Shown: piece after piece, positions 42,490-56,000 of the stretch
Layout of the letters: each line of letters starts with the position of its first letter
Position numbering within the stretch: the stretch's first letter is position 1
NCBI GenBank assembly: GCA_033032865.1
Contig: JAWHQI010000502.1
Span: 620,001 to 684,000 of the forward strand
Length of the DNA: 64,000 bases
Reading direction: 5' to 3'
Source of the DNA: Dactylorhiza incarnata
Taxonomy: Eukaryota; Streptophyta; Magnoliopsida; Asparagales; Orchidaceae
Translations under genes and position numbers: made by a program
Notes under the pieces: generated by a model
Told to the model about the DNA's origin: nothing
The model's database searches: none
Seen by the model: only the letters and a program-made list of their open reading frames with translations

Positions 42490-45400
42490 GTATATCTGGC
42501 TTATATTCCTCTCGGGGAGCTCTTAAAATTTGTCAAGCGTTTCTTTACCCTCATTGTGTTTGGTAGAATGCCCGAGTAGGAAATTTCTCTGTTTATGTCC
42601 ACTCGAAGCCCGGGTTCAAGCTTGACCGGTCGACAACGAGGTCCCCCTTCTTCTACGGTCGTCATATTGAAGATAGCGTGCAGGTTTTTCTCTCGTCATT
42701 CATCTGTTCACTTCGATTTTTAGCCCTTTTTTCAGGTTTAGGGTTTTTCTCTTTGATTCTGGATGTGTTTTTTTTGTTCTTGATGCAGGTGATTTGGGGT
42801 GAATCCAGTATGATTGAAGCGGAGCGCTTGTTGCTCAGAGTGGCTCTAGAGGATCCTGCAAACCAACGTTTTGTCTTGTTATCTGATAGGTGGTGCTTTA
42901 TTTTCTTTGCCGTAGTTGAAATTGTGCCTTTTTCTGGAACTTGTTGCTTGAAGCTGGGAGGAAGTCTTCCAAAGTTATTCATGACAACATGTTGTTAGAT
43001 GACAAAATGAATAAACTTTAGAGACTCAGAACATATTCTAGTAGGCACTGAGCATATTTTTTACACAAACAATTGGAGTTGGCGCATAATTATGTGGAAT
43101 GCATCGCACAAGAAATTGAATTACATGCTTTAGTTTTTGATTTCCAACAAAATGTCAAATTGGGTGATCTGTGAAGCTAATTTGAGCGGTGTGGGTGAGA
43201 GAATGGTGGGGGAGCAATAAAGAGGGAGAAAAATATAGAGATATGACCCAAATTGAGATTTGAGAGATGTGGGATTATCCTATATTTTGTGAGTAGATTT
43301 ATGTGCAATTAGTTCTCATATATTTTGTGAGTAGATTTGAGAGAATGGTCTTGAGCGCGGTGGCTATGAACCGTCGTTCGTGAACGCCCGACCTCACCTA
43401 AGGGACTTCATCTACTTTTATGTTCCGTTGTCTTCCCAAACAAGCATTCTATGACGGTGACGTTTTTGTCCAAAGTCACTGGAGCAAAAAAGCCACGCCA
43501 AATGGAGCCTAAACCATGTTTAAACCTGCCAATTATCATCATCCTTATTGCATTGAATTCACTATTTTCCTTTGTGGTGATCCCGACCATATTCTAGAAA
43601 GTCTTAGAAATGTCTCAACAATGTCCAAATACCAAAGTTGTTTTTGGAAAGGCGTCATATAATAGTGAATTTAACTGGGTTCCCGAGGATGCCCATGGAA
43701 TTATATTTGATGCATTGATAACTCTCTTGAAGTGTCTATGCTTGACCTACTGTGCCTATCAAAGAAAATGAATTAGTTTTCCTATAAATTATGTAGATTT
43801 GATGTCCTAGCGTCCTTTGTTATTTCGATCGCCTGCTGTTGATTTTTTTTGGGTAGTTTCATTTCTTTCATTTCAATATTGATAGAAAATTTAAATATTT
43901 TTTGTCAAACACTGATGTTAACATGTGATCGATATCTTATTTTTTGCAGTTGTGTTCCACTTTACAACTTTGACTATGTGTATAACTATTTGATATCCTC
44001 CCAAAAAAGTTTTGTGGACAGGTAAGACAGTATTAAAACTTAGTGCATGCTTATAGTTATACAATTGCTATTTTTTTGTTCGTAGTCAAATAAAGTAGTT
44101 GTTTTGGTTCTCAGTTTCTTGTAGTTATACTGAGTTTGAATTAGTCAAGTCTATGGGTTGTTTGGAGTAGTGGCGGGACTTGGTTACTATAGGATGCTAT
44201 AGATTTTCCCATGTGTAGTGTAGTGCACTATAATAAAAGGCAAGAGTTCTTCTTCAACTTGCTTTTTTTGTTTTTTTAATTGAGTATTTTCTTTATCTTT
44301 TCTTTTCACGTATATTTTTCTTAATGACTCGGTGTTGGAGCTCTTATTTTTTAACGTAGTAGGAGGCGTAGTTAAATCTTAATGTCGGTTCTTTCCGTTG
44401 ATGTAAAGGTCTATCGTTGATCCATCACCTAAAACTTGATGTCACTATTGTATCTCTCTAATTTCATCTCTCATGACTTCACCTCCCTTTGGCGTTTGCA
44501 GTCTATTGGTGGTGTCGTTTCTGCGCTCATTCTTGGTACCTTACCACATTTGTTTTTATCCTCATTCTTTGGGTGGCCTATGACTGCTATAGTGCTATGG
44601 CGGGTTTCCACCTTCGCCACATGGCAGGAACACCATCATCAAAGTTTGTGTGGAAGGAACATCGGTAATCTTCTTTCTAAGTTGATGTGCTGTTGTGTTC
44701 TTTACGGAACAAGAGGTGTTTGTTGTTTTATCACTTAGACTCTTGGAAGCTAAGATGTACTCTAGCCAACAATAGAGTTGAACTGGAAAATCACTTCATT
44801 GATTCTAATACAAGGCCTTACATATACTTATACAAGACCAATAAATACTAAAGGACCAAACTACCCCCAAATGGGAATAACATAAGAAATACGACTTGTA
44901 AAATATTAACTTGAATCACAACTCTCTCCCTCAAGTCGGACGAAAGATGTCAGTCATCCTAAGTCTCTGAATATCATGGGTGTACAACCCCGTATTTGCC
45001 GAGCGGACTCACCAGATCAGCTAGTAGAAAGGGAAAGGAACGACTGCCCTGGGGGAAGCGTGTGCGGCCTTGGGCACTGGCCTACTCTCCAACCTTGGGC
45101 GAGTGCACCCCGGGCGGCCCGCCCCCGCCCCCAATCTCGGGTGAGTCGCGAGTACCTTGCACCATCGACACTCGCCGTCCCTAGGAGAGTACGCCTCGAG
45201 CAGCGTGTACTCGCCTCTTAGAAGTGATCTCTTTTCTCAGGGAATTTCGTGTTGACCTGCGTTCAGTAACACCAAAAGACGGGATTTCGCTATCAGCAGA
45301 CCAATTTGGGTTGCGGTTAGTGACACCTGTTCAAAGTCCCCGAAACTTATGTATATATTTCTTGTAAGTAAATTCAAAGGAGGAATACATATATATAGGT

Positions 45401-48400
45401 GAGAGAGAGAAACAGAAAAACCTATACAAGGTGTGGGACTAAAGAGAAGGAGACCTAAAAGGGCCTTTACATGGGCCTATTATATTGATTTCGCTAACAC
45501 TCCCCCGCAAGCTGGAGCGTACAAATCGTAGGCACCCAGCTTGGATAAGAACTGGAGATATAGTGGCCGAGGAAGAGCTTTTGTTAGAATGTCAGCAATT
45601 TGTCTCGCAGCAGGAACATGCTCTAATTCAACCTTCTTTGCTTGAACCTTTTCTCTAATGAAGTGACAGTCAACCTCGATATGCTTTGTTCGCTCATGGA
45701 AGACTGGATTATTGGCTATATGAATTGCAGCCTGACTGTCGCACCGAAGTGTTGTTGGAGAAGAAAGTTTAACACCCAAGTCACCAAGAAGGCTTTCAAG
45801 CCATGTTAATTCTGACACAACAGCAGCCATAGCCCTATATTCAGACTCAGCTGAGGAACGGGCGACCACAGTCTGTTTCTTGCTTCGCCATGTTATGAGG
45901 TGCCCACCAAAGTAAGTGCAAAAACCAGTCGTGGAACGCCTATCATCAGGGGACCCGGCATAGTCAACATCCGAGTAAGCAAGAAGGGATGGTGAGTTGG
46001 ATGGTTTGTAGACAAGGCCTTGTCCCGGAGCAGTCTTTAGATATCTGAGAATACGCTCAACAGCTTGAAGGTGAGAAGTGCGCGGAGTATGCATGAAGCG
46101 ACTCACAACACCGACAGCAAACGAGATATCTGGTCGAGTAACCGTTAGATAGATTAGTTTCTCAACCAATCGTCGGTAATATTCTGGATTCTCAAGAAGC
46201 TGGTCAGAGTCTGACCCAGCAGCACACAATTTCTGATTAGCGTCCATCGGAGTATCTGCAGGTTTGCACCTGGAGTATCCTGCTTCATGGAGTAAGTCGA
46301 TGCAGTACTTCCGTTGGGACATAACCAACCCATCGGGTCGTCGGGCGACTTCAATGCCAAGGAAGTATCTAAGATTTCCAAGATCCTTGGTCTGGAAGGC
46401 CGAGTTCAGATGTTCCTTGAGCTGTTGTATCCCAGAGAGGTCATTGCCGGTAATCAGGATATCATCAATGTAGACAAGAAGGATCACAGTGCCCGTTGGT
46501 CCATGCTTGGTGAATAGAGAGAAGTCGGCGGAGCTTCGAGTAAACCCAAGTGCTAAGAGAACCTTGCAGAACTTATCAAACCAAGCTCGTGGTGACTGTT
46601 TGAGACCATAAAGAGCTTTTAGAAGGCGGCAAACGCGAACTTCACGAGACTCCCCCGTGGTCTCAAACCCGGGAGGTTGGCACATAAAGACAGTTTCCTT
46701 TAGATCGCCGTTAAGGAAGGCATTCTTAATATCGAGCTGAAGAAGGGGCCAACGGCGGTGCACAACAACGGATAGAAGAACCCGAACAGTGTTGAGTTTT
46801 GCTACTGGAGAAAAGGTTTCCTCATAATCCAAGCCGTGTTGCTGAGTGAAACCCCGGGCCACAAGACGGGCTTTTAAGCGATCAACAGTCCCATCCGCAT
46901 TTTGTTTGACCGCAAATACCCATTTGCAACTAACACAATGTTGACCCGGAGGAAGGGGAACCAGTTCCCAGGTTTGATTAGCCCAGAGGGCATTCATCTC
47001 CTCTTCCATAGCGGCCCGCCACCCTGGATGCTGAAGCGCCTCCTGCACAGAGTTAGGAATAGAGATGGAGGAAAGAGAAGTAGCAAACTGGTGTAGTGGT
47101 GGAGAAAGCCGGTGTAGAGACACATAGCTAGCCAGAGGGTGAGCCGTGGAAGAAGATGCTGGATCAACCGCTGTTGGTGTGTCATTTGTAGCAGACGGCT
47201 CCGGTATGGGAATATTCTTAGATTGATGGCGAGAATAGACGTAGCGAATGGGCGGATGAATCAAAGGCGGGGATGGAGGAGATGGTGGAGAGGAAGGTGT
47301 GACGGGAACGATAGGACGAGTAGTAGTAGAGGGTAGGGATTGGGGAGAGGTGGAGCGGTGGAACGGTTGATCTTCACAGAAGGTGACATCGGCCGAGACA
47401 GTCACTTTTCCTGTTGTAGGGGAATAACACACGTAGCCCTTCTGAGTTCGAGAGTAACCAACAAACATCTGTTTGGTAGCACGAGCAGCAAGTTTGTCTG
47501 TCGGCAGACCGAGGTTGTGAACATAACACACACACCCAAACACTCGGGGTGTGAGGGGGAAAGGAGGAGTGGAAGGAAGAAGAAGGCTTAGTGGAGTGGC
47601 AAAGCTGAGAACGGATGAGGGCATGCGATTGATGAGGTGACAAGCAGTTGAAATAGCAAAGTGCCAAAATTCTGTTGGGACCTGCATTTGGAACATGAGG
47701 GACCGAGCGGTATCTAGAAGATGGCGATTTTTTCGTTCGGCCACACCATTTTGTTGAGGTGTGTAGGCACATGAGGTTTGGTGGATAACACCAAACTCAG
47801 AGCACAGAGCAGAGAAGGACCGACCTGTGTATTCGCGGGCATTATCGGTGCGAAGTATTTTAAGAGGCGTTGAGAACTGTGTACGAGTTTCAGATAAAAA
47901 GGCACGAAACACAGAAGTAATCTCAGTGCGATCATGAAGAAAATAAAGCCAGGTAACACGCGAGTAGTCATCAATAAAAGTGATAAAATAACGATGTCCA
48001 AATACACTGGGAATCCTATAGGGACCCCATACATCTGAATGAACTAAAGATAACGGAGTATCACTCCGGATACAAGAAGGAGAAAAAGAAACTCGATGTT
48101 GCTTGCCGTAGATACACGATTCACAAGTGAACTCTTGGAGTGAAACACCAGGAAGAGCTTTCTTGAGAACCGGAAGGGGAGCATGCCCAAGACGACGATG
48201 CCAGTCAGAAGTGGAGATAGAAGAAAGACTGAGAGGTGGGAGATCCAAGAGATATAGCCCATTCGTCAGCCGACCGCTACCAATGGTACTCTGTGTACGG
48301 CGATCCTGCAAAACAAAAGATGAAGGAGAGAAAGTTATGCAACAGTCAAGATCCCGCGTTAACTGACTAACAGAAAGCAAGTTAAACGGGGAGCCCGGAA

Positions 48401-51400
48401 CATGAAGGACGGAGGAGAGAAGCAAGGTAGGAGTGAGACGGAGATCAGCAGCACCAGAGACCGGAGTAGTGTCCCCATTAGCAACAATAATAGATGGCGG
48501 ATGAGAAGTTGCCGAATACTGAGGCGGTTTCTGAGATGTTATATGATGAGTTGCTCCAGAGTCAACGATCCAGTGAGAGCTGTAAGAAAGACAGGTTATA
48601 CCTTGAGTAGAAAAAGAGGCAACCGAGCCAGATGACCTATCAATATTTCCTTGGAGCTGCTGAAACTGTGTGCGAAGGTCTTCATATTCCTGGCGGGTAG
48701 GTGCACCAAGGATGGAAGTATCAGGGGCAGCAGAAGGAGCTGGAGCAGCGGAGGCGGCCAGATGCGGAGGCAGACCATGTTTTCGGTAGCATGTAGCTTC
48801 TAAATGACCCTCACGAGAGCAGTAGGTGCACTTCAAAGAAGAGCGGCCACCACGTCCTCGTCCCCGAGACGGGTGGCGTCCTCCCCTGGTGGAAGGCCCA
48901 CGAGCAGGAGGAGGAGTGGGCAGGAGAGGTTGCTGAAGAAGAATTGGAGAGAAAACTGTGGGAGGCTCAGAGGGAGGAGTTACCCTGAGTATCATAGAGC
49001 AAACATCAGGAAGGGAGGGTGTGGTAGTGGCAGACAGTATCTGAGCGCGAACACTGTGCAGATGTGGAGGAACACGGGCCATCATCATAGCAATACAAAC
49101 GGCTTCCTTCTGAGCCCGTTGAGTCGCAAGATCAGCGGTAGATGGCTGATGTTGGATCCATGTTTCAGTAAGACCCTTAGCACGAGCAACAAAGGAGGTC
49201 ATGTCCGCAGCCCCGCCCGTATCCAAAGCCTGGAGATCAGTAATAATGTCATAGAGGTGCTGGAGGCTGTCCTTTCCCGAGTACAAGGAATGAAGCTCAT
49301 CCCACATGCCCTTGGCCGTCTCGTGATACATGGCCATTTGGTACGGTTCCCCATCCATTGAGTTGAGAAGCCATGTCTGAACTCTACCGTCATTCCGCAT
49401 CCAATCATCGGTTGAAGGGGAGGGAGGCGGCTGCGTGAGATGTAGCAAAAGTCCTTTGGCCTGAAGGACCCGGCGAACAGAGTGTACCCAAGACACAAAG
49501 TTTTTCTTGCCGGATAGGGAAATCGTGGTGATCCGCAACTCATCGCGGAGGTCGGGAGGAGGAGGTACACGAGCAGTAGGCACTTCAGTGGAGTCGACCG
49601 AGGAACCCATGAGACCGAACCGTGAACGGAGCGGCTGCGGTTTAGGAAGCAGCAGCAGCGGTCTAGAAAACAGCGGCAGCGGTCTGGAGGCAGATCAGCG
49701 GTCTGTGAGGAAGGAGCGGCAGCAGTCTGGAGAGGCTGCGGGCAGAGCGGTTGAAGGCAGAGCAGCGGTCTGGACTGATCGCTGGCGAGCAGGAGAGCAG
49801 AGCAGCGGTCTGGAACGATCGCAGACGAGCAGAGCAGCGACTGAAGGCAGAGCAGCGATCTGGAACGATCGCTGGCGAGCTGCGAGAAGAATGACGCTGC
49901 GGTCTGCGAGACGGGGGGGTTGCGGTCTGCGAGATCGGCGGAAGATGGCGCTGGCGAGCTGCGAGAAGGGGGGGGCTGCGGTCTGCGTGATCGGCAGAGG
50001 ATGGCGCCGATTTGCTCGCGGCGAGCAGGAGGTCGGCGGTCTGGCAGCGAGCAGGCAGCGGGCTGGCGCAATCAGCGGTCTCGCGGGAAGAAGACCGCGG
50101 AAGAGAATCGCGGGAGATCGTGGTTGAAAAACGCTGGATGTCGGCGAGCTCGCGGGAGGGAGATCGCAGGCAGAACATCGGGAGGTCGCGGTTGAGAGCA
50201 GCGGGCTTGGAAGGTGGGTCCCACGTGTCAGGGAAGGAGGGGGCTATAAAACCAGCCAGAGTAGAGAGACAGCGGGAGGAGGCCGAGTACTCAGAGAGGC
50301 AGCAGGAGGAAGCGGTCTAAAAAAAAATGAGACCGCGAGAGCTAGTTACGGGGAAGGAGCGGTCAAAAAAATTGGGAGACCGCAATTTTTGAACCTAGCT
50401 CTGATACCATGTTCAAAGTCCCCGAAACTTATGTATATATTTCTTGTAAGTAAATACAAAGGAGGAATACATATATATAGGTGAGAGAGAGAAACAGAAA
50501 AACCTATACAAGGTGTGGGACTAAAGAGAAGGAGACCTAAAAGGGCCTTTACATGGGCCTATTATATTGATTTCGCTAACAACACCGAAAGACTGGATTC
50601 TGCTATCTGCAGACCAATTTAAGAAAACTATAAATAGACCCCAAGGGCACCTTTGGAGAAGAGAGGGTTTTTTGTTTTCTGGCTTTTAGGCAAGGGCTCC
50701 TGTGCTCCGTTGACCCAAGTTTCCGGGTTCAACATTAGAGCTCTCTAGTGCTCTCTTAGGTGATCAACTCAGTCTTGGTTTGGGAGGAGAAGGTTTTCTT
50801 GATCTTCCGAGTTTGTGGCGAGACCTCCTCGTTGTAGCTCACGAGGTCTTTTTCTAGTTATCTACCTTTGTGGGTGAGATTCATTGCTCCGAGTGCCCGG
50901 CTTAGTGTTCGCACTCAGAAGAAGTAAGCGCAAGCTACACCCTGTCGGTTCGAACTCCATGAACTCAGATTTCCGGGTTCAACATTCTGGTGCTGTGAGC
51001 GTGGACTATAGCTTGTTCGGAAAATTCTGAGTGAGTTTCTTTGCCGGAAGCGAAGGGCAGGGAACCGACCCAGAGAGCTCGCCCCTTTCGGGCGAGTATG
51101 TCAAGAAGAGTGACTTTGGCGAGATCAGGAAGTCCATCTTGGAGACCCTGCGCATCGCCCTCACGCCGACGGGCGAGTGCTCGACTCCTGCGGTTCCGAT
51201 ACTCGCCTCGCAAACCTTGGACGAGGAGGCATAAGGAAAGAGACCAGGGAAGGAAGTGTTAGTGGGGGAGGATGAGCGAGCCCTCCACGCACGACCGGGT
51301 ACTCGCTACCCAGGTGAAGAGACCACGCAAGCACTTTCAGCTCGTCAGGCCGGGTCGGGGAGCCGTTCTGCGAGCTGATTATTTCCAATGGTTCGAAGAT

Positions 51401-53031
51401 GTCATCTTCATCAGGAAGATGTCATCTTCATCAGGCAGATGACGGACGCCTTCAAGTGTAAGTTTGTCATCTTGTTCAAGGGACAGGCGAGGGATTGGAT
51501 CCACCAGCTTCCTTCGGGGACCATCTACAGCTTTGAATACTTGCGTCGGAGCTTCCTGCTGCAGTTCTCCACGTCCAAGAGAAGGAGAAAAGGGGGTCGA
51601 TGCTCTTTTCCTAATCCAGCAGGTGGTTGAGGAGTCGTTGCGGAGCTACATAGATCGCTTTCAGGAGGAGGTTCTTCTGGTCCAAGAAGTGTCGGGGCAC
51701 ACCTTGCAGCTTGCCCTCACCATCGGGCTGCAACAGGGACTATTCAGGATGGGACTCGCTAGGGATCTTCCTCTGTCTTTTGAGGAACTGATAAAACGAG
51801 CAGGGAGGGAGATCGAGAGCGAGGCCACGAACCGCGCCTTTGTGGCAAAGTTGGCCAAGTGGTCGGGAAGCGAGGATAAGGCGCCAGGAGGATCTTAGCA
51901 GCATGAGATGAGGAAGAAGGAAGAACCAGGGAGGCAGAGATTTCAAAGGCCCCCTGGGGGGCAGGAGCCAGTGTGGAGGTTTCAGCCACCGGCCAACCAG
52001 CCGATCTGAAAGCCACCGGGAGGACCTCCTCAGGGTCAGGGGACAAGCCTCTTCCAAGGGGGAGGAAAACCTTCAGGTGGGGCAGGGACGGTTCAACCCC
52101 CTGAGGTGGCGACCGGGCCCGAGGCCGTTCCATCCCCCACCCCAGCTTGCCATGGCGATCCACCAGGAGGAAGGTCACGTGACGGCCACCTGCCCAGAGT
52201 TCTTGGAGGTGAGAGGAGGGAGAAGGGGCCCGATGGGGCAGTAGAAACAACAACTTCAAGGAGTGGGGGAGTGGGGGAGTGGGGGAGTGGGAGGAGCGGA
52301 GGTGGAAGATCGATGCGAAGACCGGGTCGACATAGGAATCCGAGGTAGGATCGGAGTGATCCATGGAGGGGTAAGGATCGAGGCCACCCGCAAGGGGAGC
52401 CTTCATGCCATCTACCGTCGGGGTGTCGCTTCGACCTCCCGAGCCCCACCTCCAGAGGAGAAGATCACCTTCTCGACAAAGGATATGCCCGATCATGAGG
52501 ACCCGTTCTACGATGCGCTAGTAATCCAGACGACAATCGAGAACTTAACTGTCTCCAGAATCCTGGTAGATAACGACAGTTCGGTGAATGCGATTTTCAA
52601 GAAGGCTTTTGATGGGATTAAGGTGGAGGCGAAGAGGGTGCTCGCTTCAGATGGGCCACTCTTTGGGTTCTCCGGGGAGAGGAAGGAAGTGGAAGGAGCC
52701 GAGCTCCTCGTGACTTTGGGGGGAACGTCAAGAAACTGCTGGTTTGTCATCGTGGATGCCCCAAGCAGCTACAATGTCATCTTTGGGCGACCCCTCATCA
52801 GCACTTTCCGGTTCGTGTTTTCCTCCTACCACCAGTGCTTGAAATATAGCATGGGATGAGTCCAGATCCGGGTCAAGGGAGATCTCAGTGTGGCCCGACA
52901 GTGCTATGTCACGGCAGTTAACATAATCTCGTGGAAGGAGGAGGCAAAAGAGGGGTCGATAAGGCGATGAAAGATATGGCCAGGTTGGAAGTGACGAAGG
53001 AAGTAAAGGAGAAGGAGATCATCATCAAGGG

Positions 53032-53070
<39 letters not shown>

Positions 53071-56000
53071 GAAAGTGCGAGTCAGCGGAGGGCTGAGTGA
53101 GGAGGACCAGGAGAGGATCCGGGAGTGCATCCAACAGAACGTGGACGTCTTCGCTTGGAGTACTGCAGACATGCCATGCGTCGACGCGAATGTGGCTTGT
53201 CACCGCCTCAACCTCGACTCGAGCGTTTGCCCCATCCGTTAGAAGAAAAGGGCAGTGACAACTACTCTGGCCAGGCCCATTAGGGAGGAGGTAAACAAGC
53301 TGCTGGAGGCAGGTTTTGTATCGGAGATCTAATACCCAGGTTGGGTCTCCAACGCTGTAATGGTTAAAAAGAGTGATGGGAGGTGGAGGATGTGTGTGGA
53401 CTTTTCTCTATTAAATAAAGCATGTTCCAATTATTGTTATTCCCTGCCTCGAATCGACGCGCTAGTAGATTCAGCCGTCAGTTTCCCTATAATGAGTTTT
53501 TTAGATACTTTTTCTGGTTACCATCAAATCTGAATGCACATGCCGGATGTCAAGGACGTCTCCTTCATCACGGACGACGGTTGTTATAGTTATAAAATGA
53601 TGTCATTCGGGCTGAGAAACGCGGGGGCGACTTACCAGAGAATGATGGACCTGATCTTCATGGAACAGAAGGGGAGAAGCTTAAAGGTCCATGTGAATGA
53701 TCTAATGGTGAAAAGCAAGGATGTTGGGTCTCACCTCCGGGATTTGGCGGAGACCTTCGCCACACTCTGAAAGTTCAAGATGAGGCTTAACCCCTCGAAG
53801 TTTGTTTTTGGTGCGGGCAAGGGAAATTCCTTGGTCATCTCCTCACTCCGGTGGGGGTAGAGCCCAACCCCGACAAAGTAAGGGCAATCTTAGATTTGTA
53901 GTTGCTCAGGAACGTCAAAGAAGTCCAGTGTTTAACGGGGAAGCTGGCAGGGTTGAGTAGGTTTCTCTCCCGGGCAGGGGAGAAATGCTCACCCTTCTTC
54001 AAAGTCCCGCGGGGGAATCAAAAATTCGAGTGGTCGCGAGAGTGCGAGGAGGCTTTCCAGGCACTAAAGAAGCAACTTGTGCAGGCTCCGCTACTTTAAG
54101 GGTTGAGGGAAGGGGAAGAGTTGTCTCTCTATCTCAGGATGGGAGCCGAGGCAGTAAGCTCGGTCCTGGTCCGAGAGGAGGGAAAGAAACAATTGCCCAT
54201 TTACTATGTCAGCCGGGTCTTGAAGAAGGCGAAGCTCAAGTATCCCATTTTGGAGAAGTTAACTCTCGCCCTGATTATCTAGGCTCGGAAGCTCCGACCG
54301 TATTTTCAGGCGCACTCAATCAAGGTGGTGACCAATCACCCCCTTCGCAACATCATAGAGGGGGTAGAGCACTCGGGGAGGTTAGCTAAATGGTCGGTGA
54401 AGCTCATCGAATTCGAAATCTTATTCGCTCCCCGGTTGTCGATTAAGGCGCAGGCTGTGGCTGACTTTCTGGCAGAATATGTTAGTTGAGATAGAAGAGT
54501 TGAAGCCTTCCGAGCAGGTGGCTTGGGAGATGTTCGCAGATGGAGCGTCGAAAAGGCACTCTCTGAGAGGGGGAGTGGTTTTGGTTAGTCTACAGGGGAT
54601 GAGGATCGAGTAGGCGATCGACATCCATTTCCTTGTCACCAACAACCAAGCCGAGTACGAGGCCGTGGTAGCGGGGTTTCGCCTGGCGAGGGAGTTGAGG
54701 ATCCAGGATATGAAGGCCTTCACAGACTCTAAGGTGGCAGCGTCGTAGGTCAAGGGAGAATTCGAGACAAGGGAGCCCACTCTCCAACGATACCTGGAAA
54801 AGGTCAAGAGCCTCATCGACTTGTTCCGTACTTTTTTCCATTCAACATGTGCCGAGAGAGGAGAACATCCAAGCGGATCGTCTAGCAAAGTATGGTCCCC
54901 GTGCGGGAAGGACGGTGACAAAGCTGTTTCGGCCATCAATTGAGGAGGGTGAGCTGATGGAGATCGACCAACGGCTCTCGTTGATGGATCCTTTCATCGT
55001 TTTCCTGACCTCGGGTAGGTTCCCAGAGGGGGTCCTTGATAAGAGGCGGTTCAGGTACAAGTCTGCCTGACCGTCCACGAGCCACCACCAACAGCCCTTG
55101 CGCACCCCGACGTTGCTACTGTGCCACACTACACCAGGTTGGACTTTCCAACCTATGATGGGAAAAGTGATCCTTTGGGTTGGCTCACCGATTGTGAGCA
55201 ATTCTTCGGCCTCCAACAAACTCAGCAACAGACCAAATGCATCTATCATCCTTCCACATGCTCGACTCTGCTCTTTTGTGGGCTTCACGACTCCTCACCG
55301 ACCGACCGAATCTGATTTGGGAAGACTTCAAGCGGCTTTGCAACTTGCGTTTCAGACCCCTATCCGCAGCAACCCCCTCGGCGAACTCACATCTTTACGA
55401 CAAACGGGGTCCGTTGACGAGTACCTGGAACAATTTCAACTTCTTTTGGTGCATGTCACTCTTGCCCCGGATATGTAGGTCGCCATTTTCACCGCCGGAC
55501 TTTGCGACCGCCTGCGACTGGATGTCAAATTTGAGGCCCCTCCAGACTTAGTGACTGCTATGAGTCTGGCCAGACTCTGCGATCGTCGCCTCCAGCTAGC
55601 AGTGGAGGCCTACCCGCCTACCAACAACATCGTTCAACAAGGCCGTATCGAGGGCCCTCCACCACCACCGGTCGCCGATTATCTCGGGCCGAGATGTTGC
55701 AACGACGCACCCAGAAATTATGTTTTAACTGCGACGAGCAGTTCTCTCGCGGCCACACATGCAACAGGCCTTTCTACCTGCTCGTCGAGGACTCTGACGA
55801 CGAGGGCATCAAATGAAGTAACTCCACCGAGGATCCTCCTTGTGCTTTAGGTCAAGCTCTTTTTGGACGGCGTGTGTGATGTTATGGCAGCATTATGTTG
55901 AACCGGAAAATCACTTCATTGATTCTAATACAAGGCCTTACACATACTTATACAAGACCAATAAATACCAAAGGACCAAACTACCCCCAAATGGGAATAA

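Larger units (their letters stand above)
45328..50581 (-). mobile_element. Young full-length Copia element, TSD ACACC
   Basis: 5254 bp, minus strand. LTRs 45328-45499 and 50410-50581 (172 bp each) differ by one base. Perfect duplications ACACC at 45323-45327 and 50582-50586. A minus-strand primer site TGGTATCAGAGCTAGGTTC lies beside the right LTR and a GCGGGGGAG polypurine tract beside the left. One uninterrupted gag-pol ORF. At an often-used rate of 1.3e-8 substitutions per site per year, one LTR difference would mean roughly 0.2 million years, with a wide error. It sits in the Tat 5' LTR. Confidence 0.95.
44981..55066 (+). mobile_element. Tat-lineage Ty3/gypsy element, plus strand, 3' truncated
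   Basis: The 5' LTR runs TGTACAACCCC (44981) to TTCAACA (50984), interrupted at 45328 by the young Copia; about 750 bp without it. A TTCTGGTGCTGTGAGCG site follows (50985), in the position of the primer site. Gag, protease, RT, RNase H and a second, archaeal-type RNase H follow, the arrangement of the Tat lineage. Coding ends near 55066 (LDKRRFRYKSA) where a Reina-like gag begins; integrase and 3' LTR are absent. Many stops. Confidence 0.8.

Noticed and set aside
41368..43399. A single 2-kb DNA transposon carrying GT14 exons 1-3
   Set aside because: The shared block is internal to two smaller MITE copies, one with its own inverted ends, so two inverted MITEs explain it better. Kept only as a question in the findings.
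44436..44738. 100-codon ORF in GT14 intron 4
   Set aside because: No domain seen and it lies in the decayed interior of the outermost Copia.
49199..50071. 290-codon minus ORF upstream of and overlapping the intact Copia gag-pol
   Set aside because: It arises from the GC-rich leader repeats and a shifted frame of gag; no domain.
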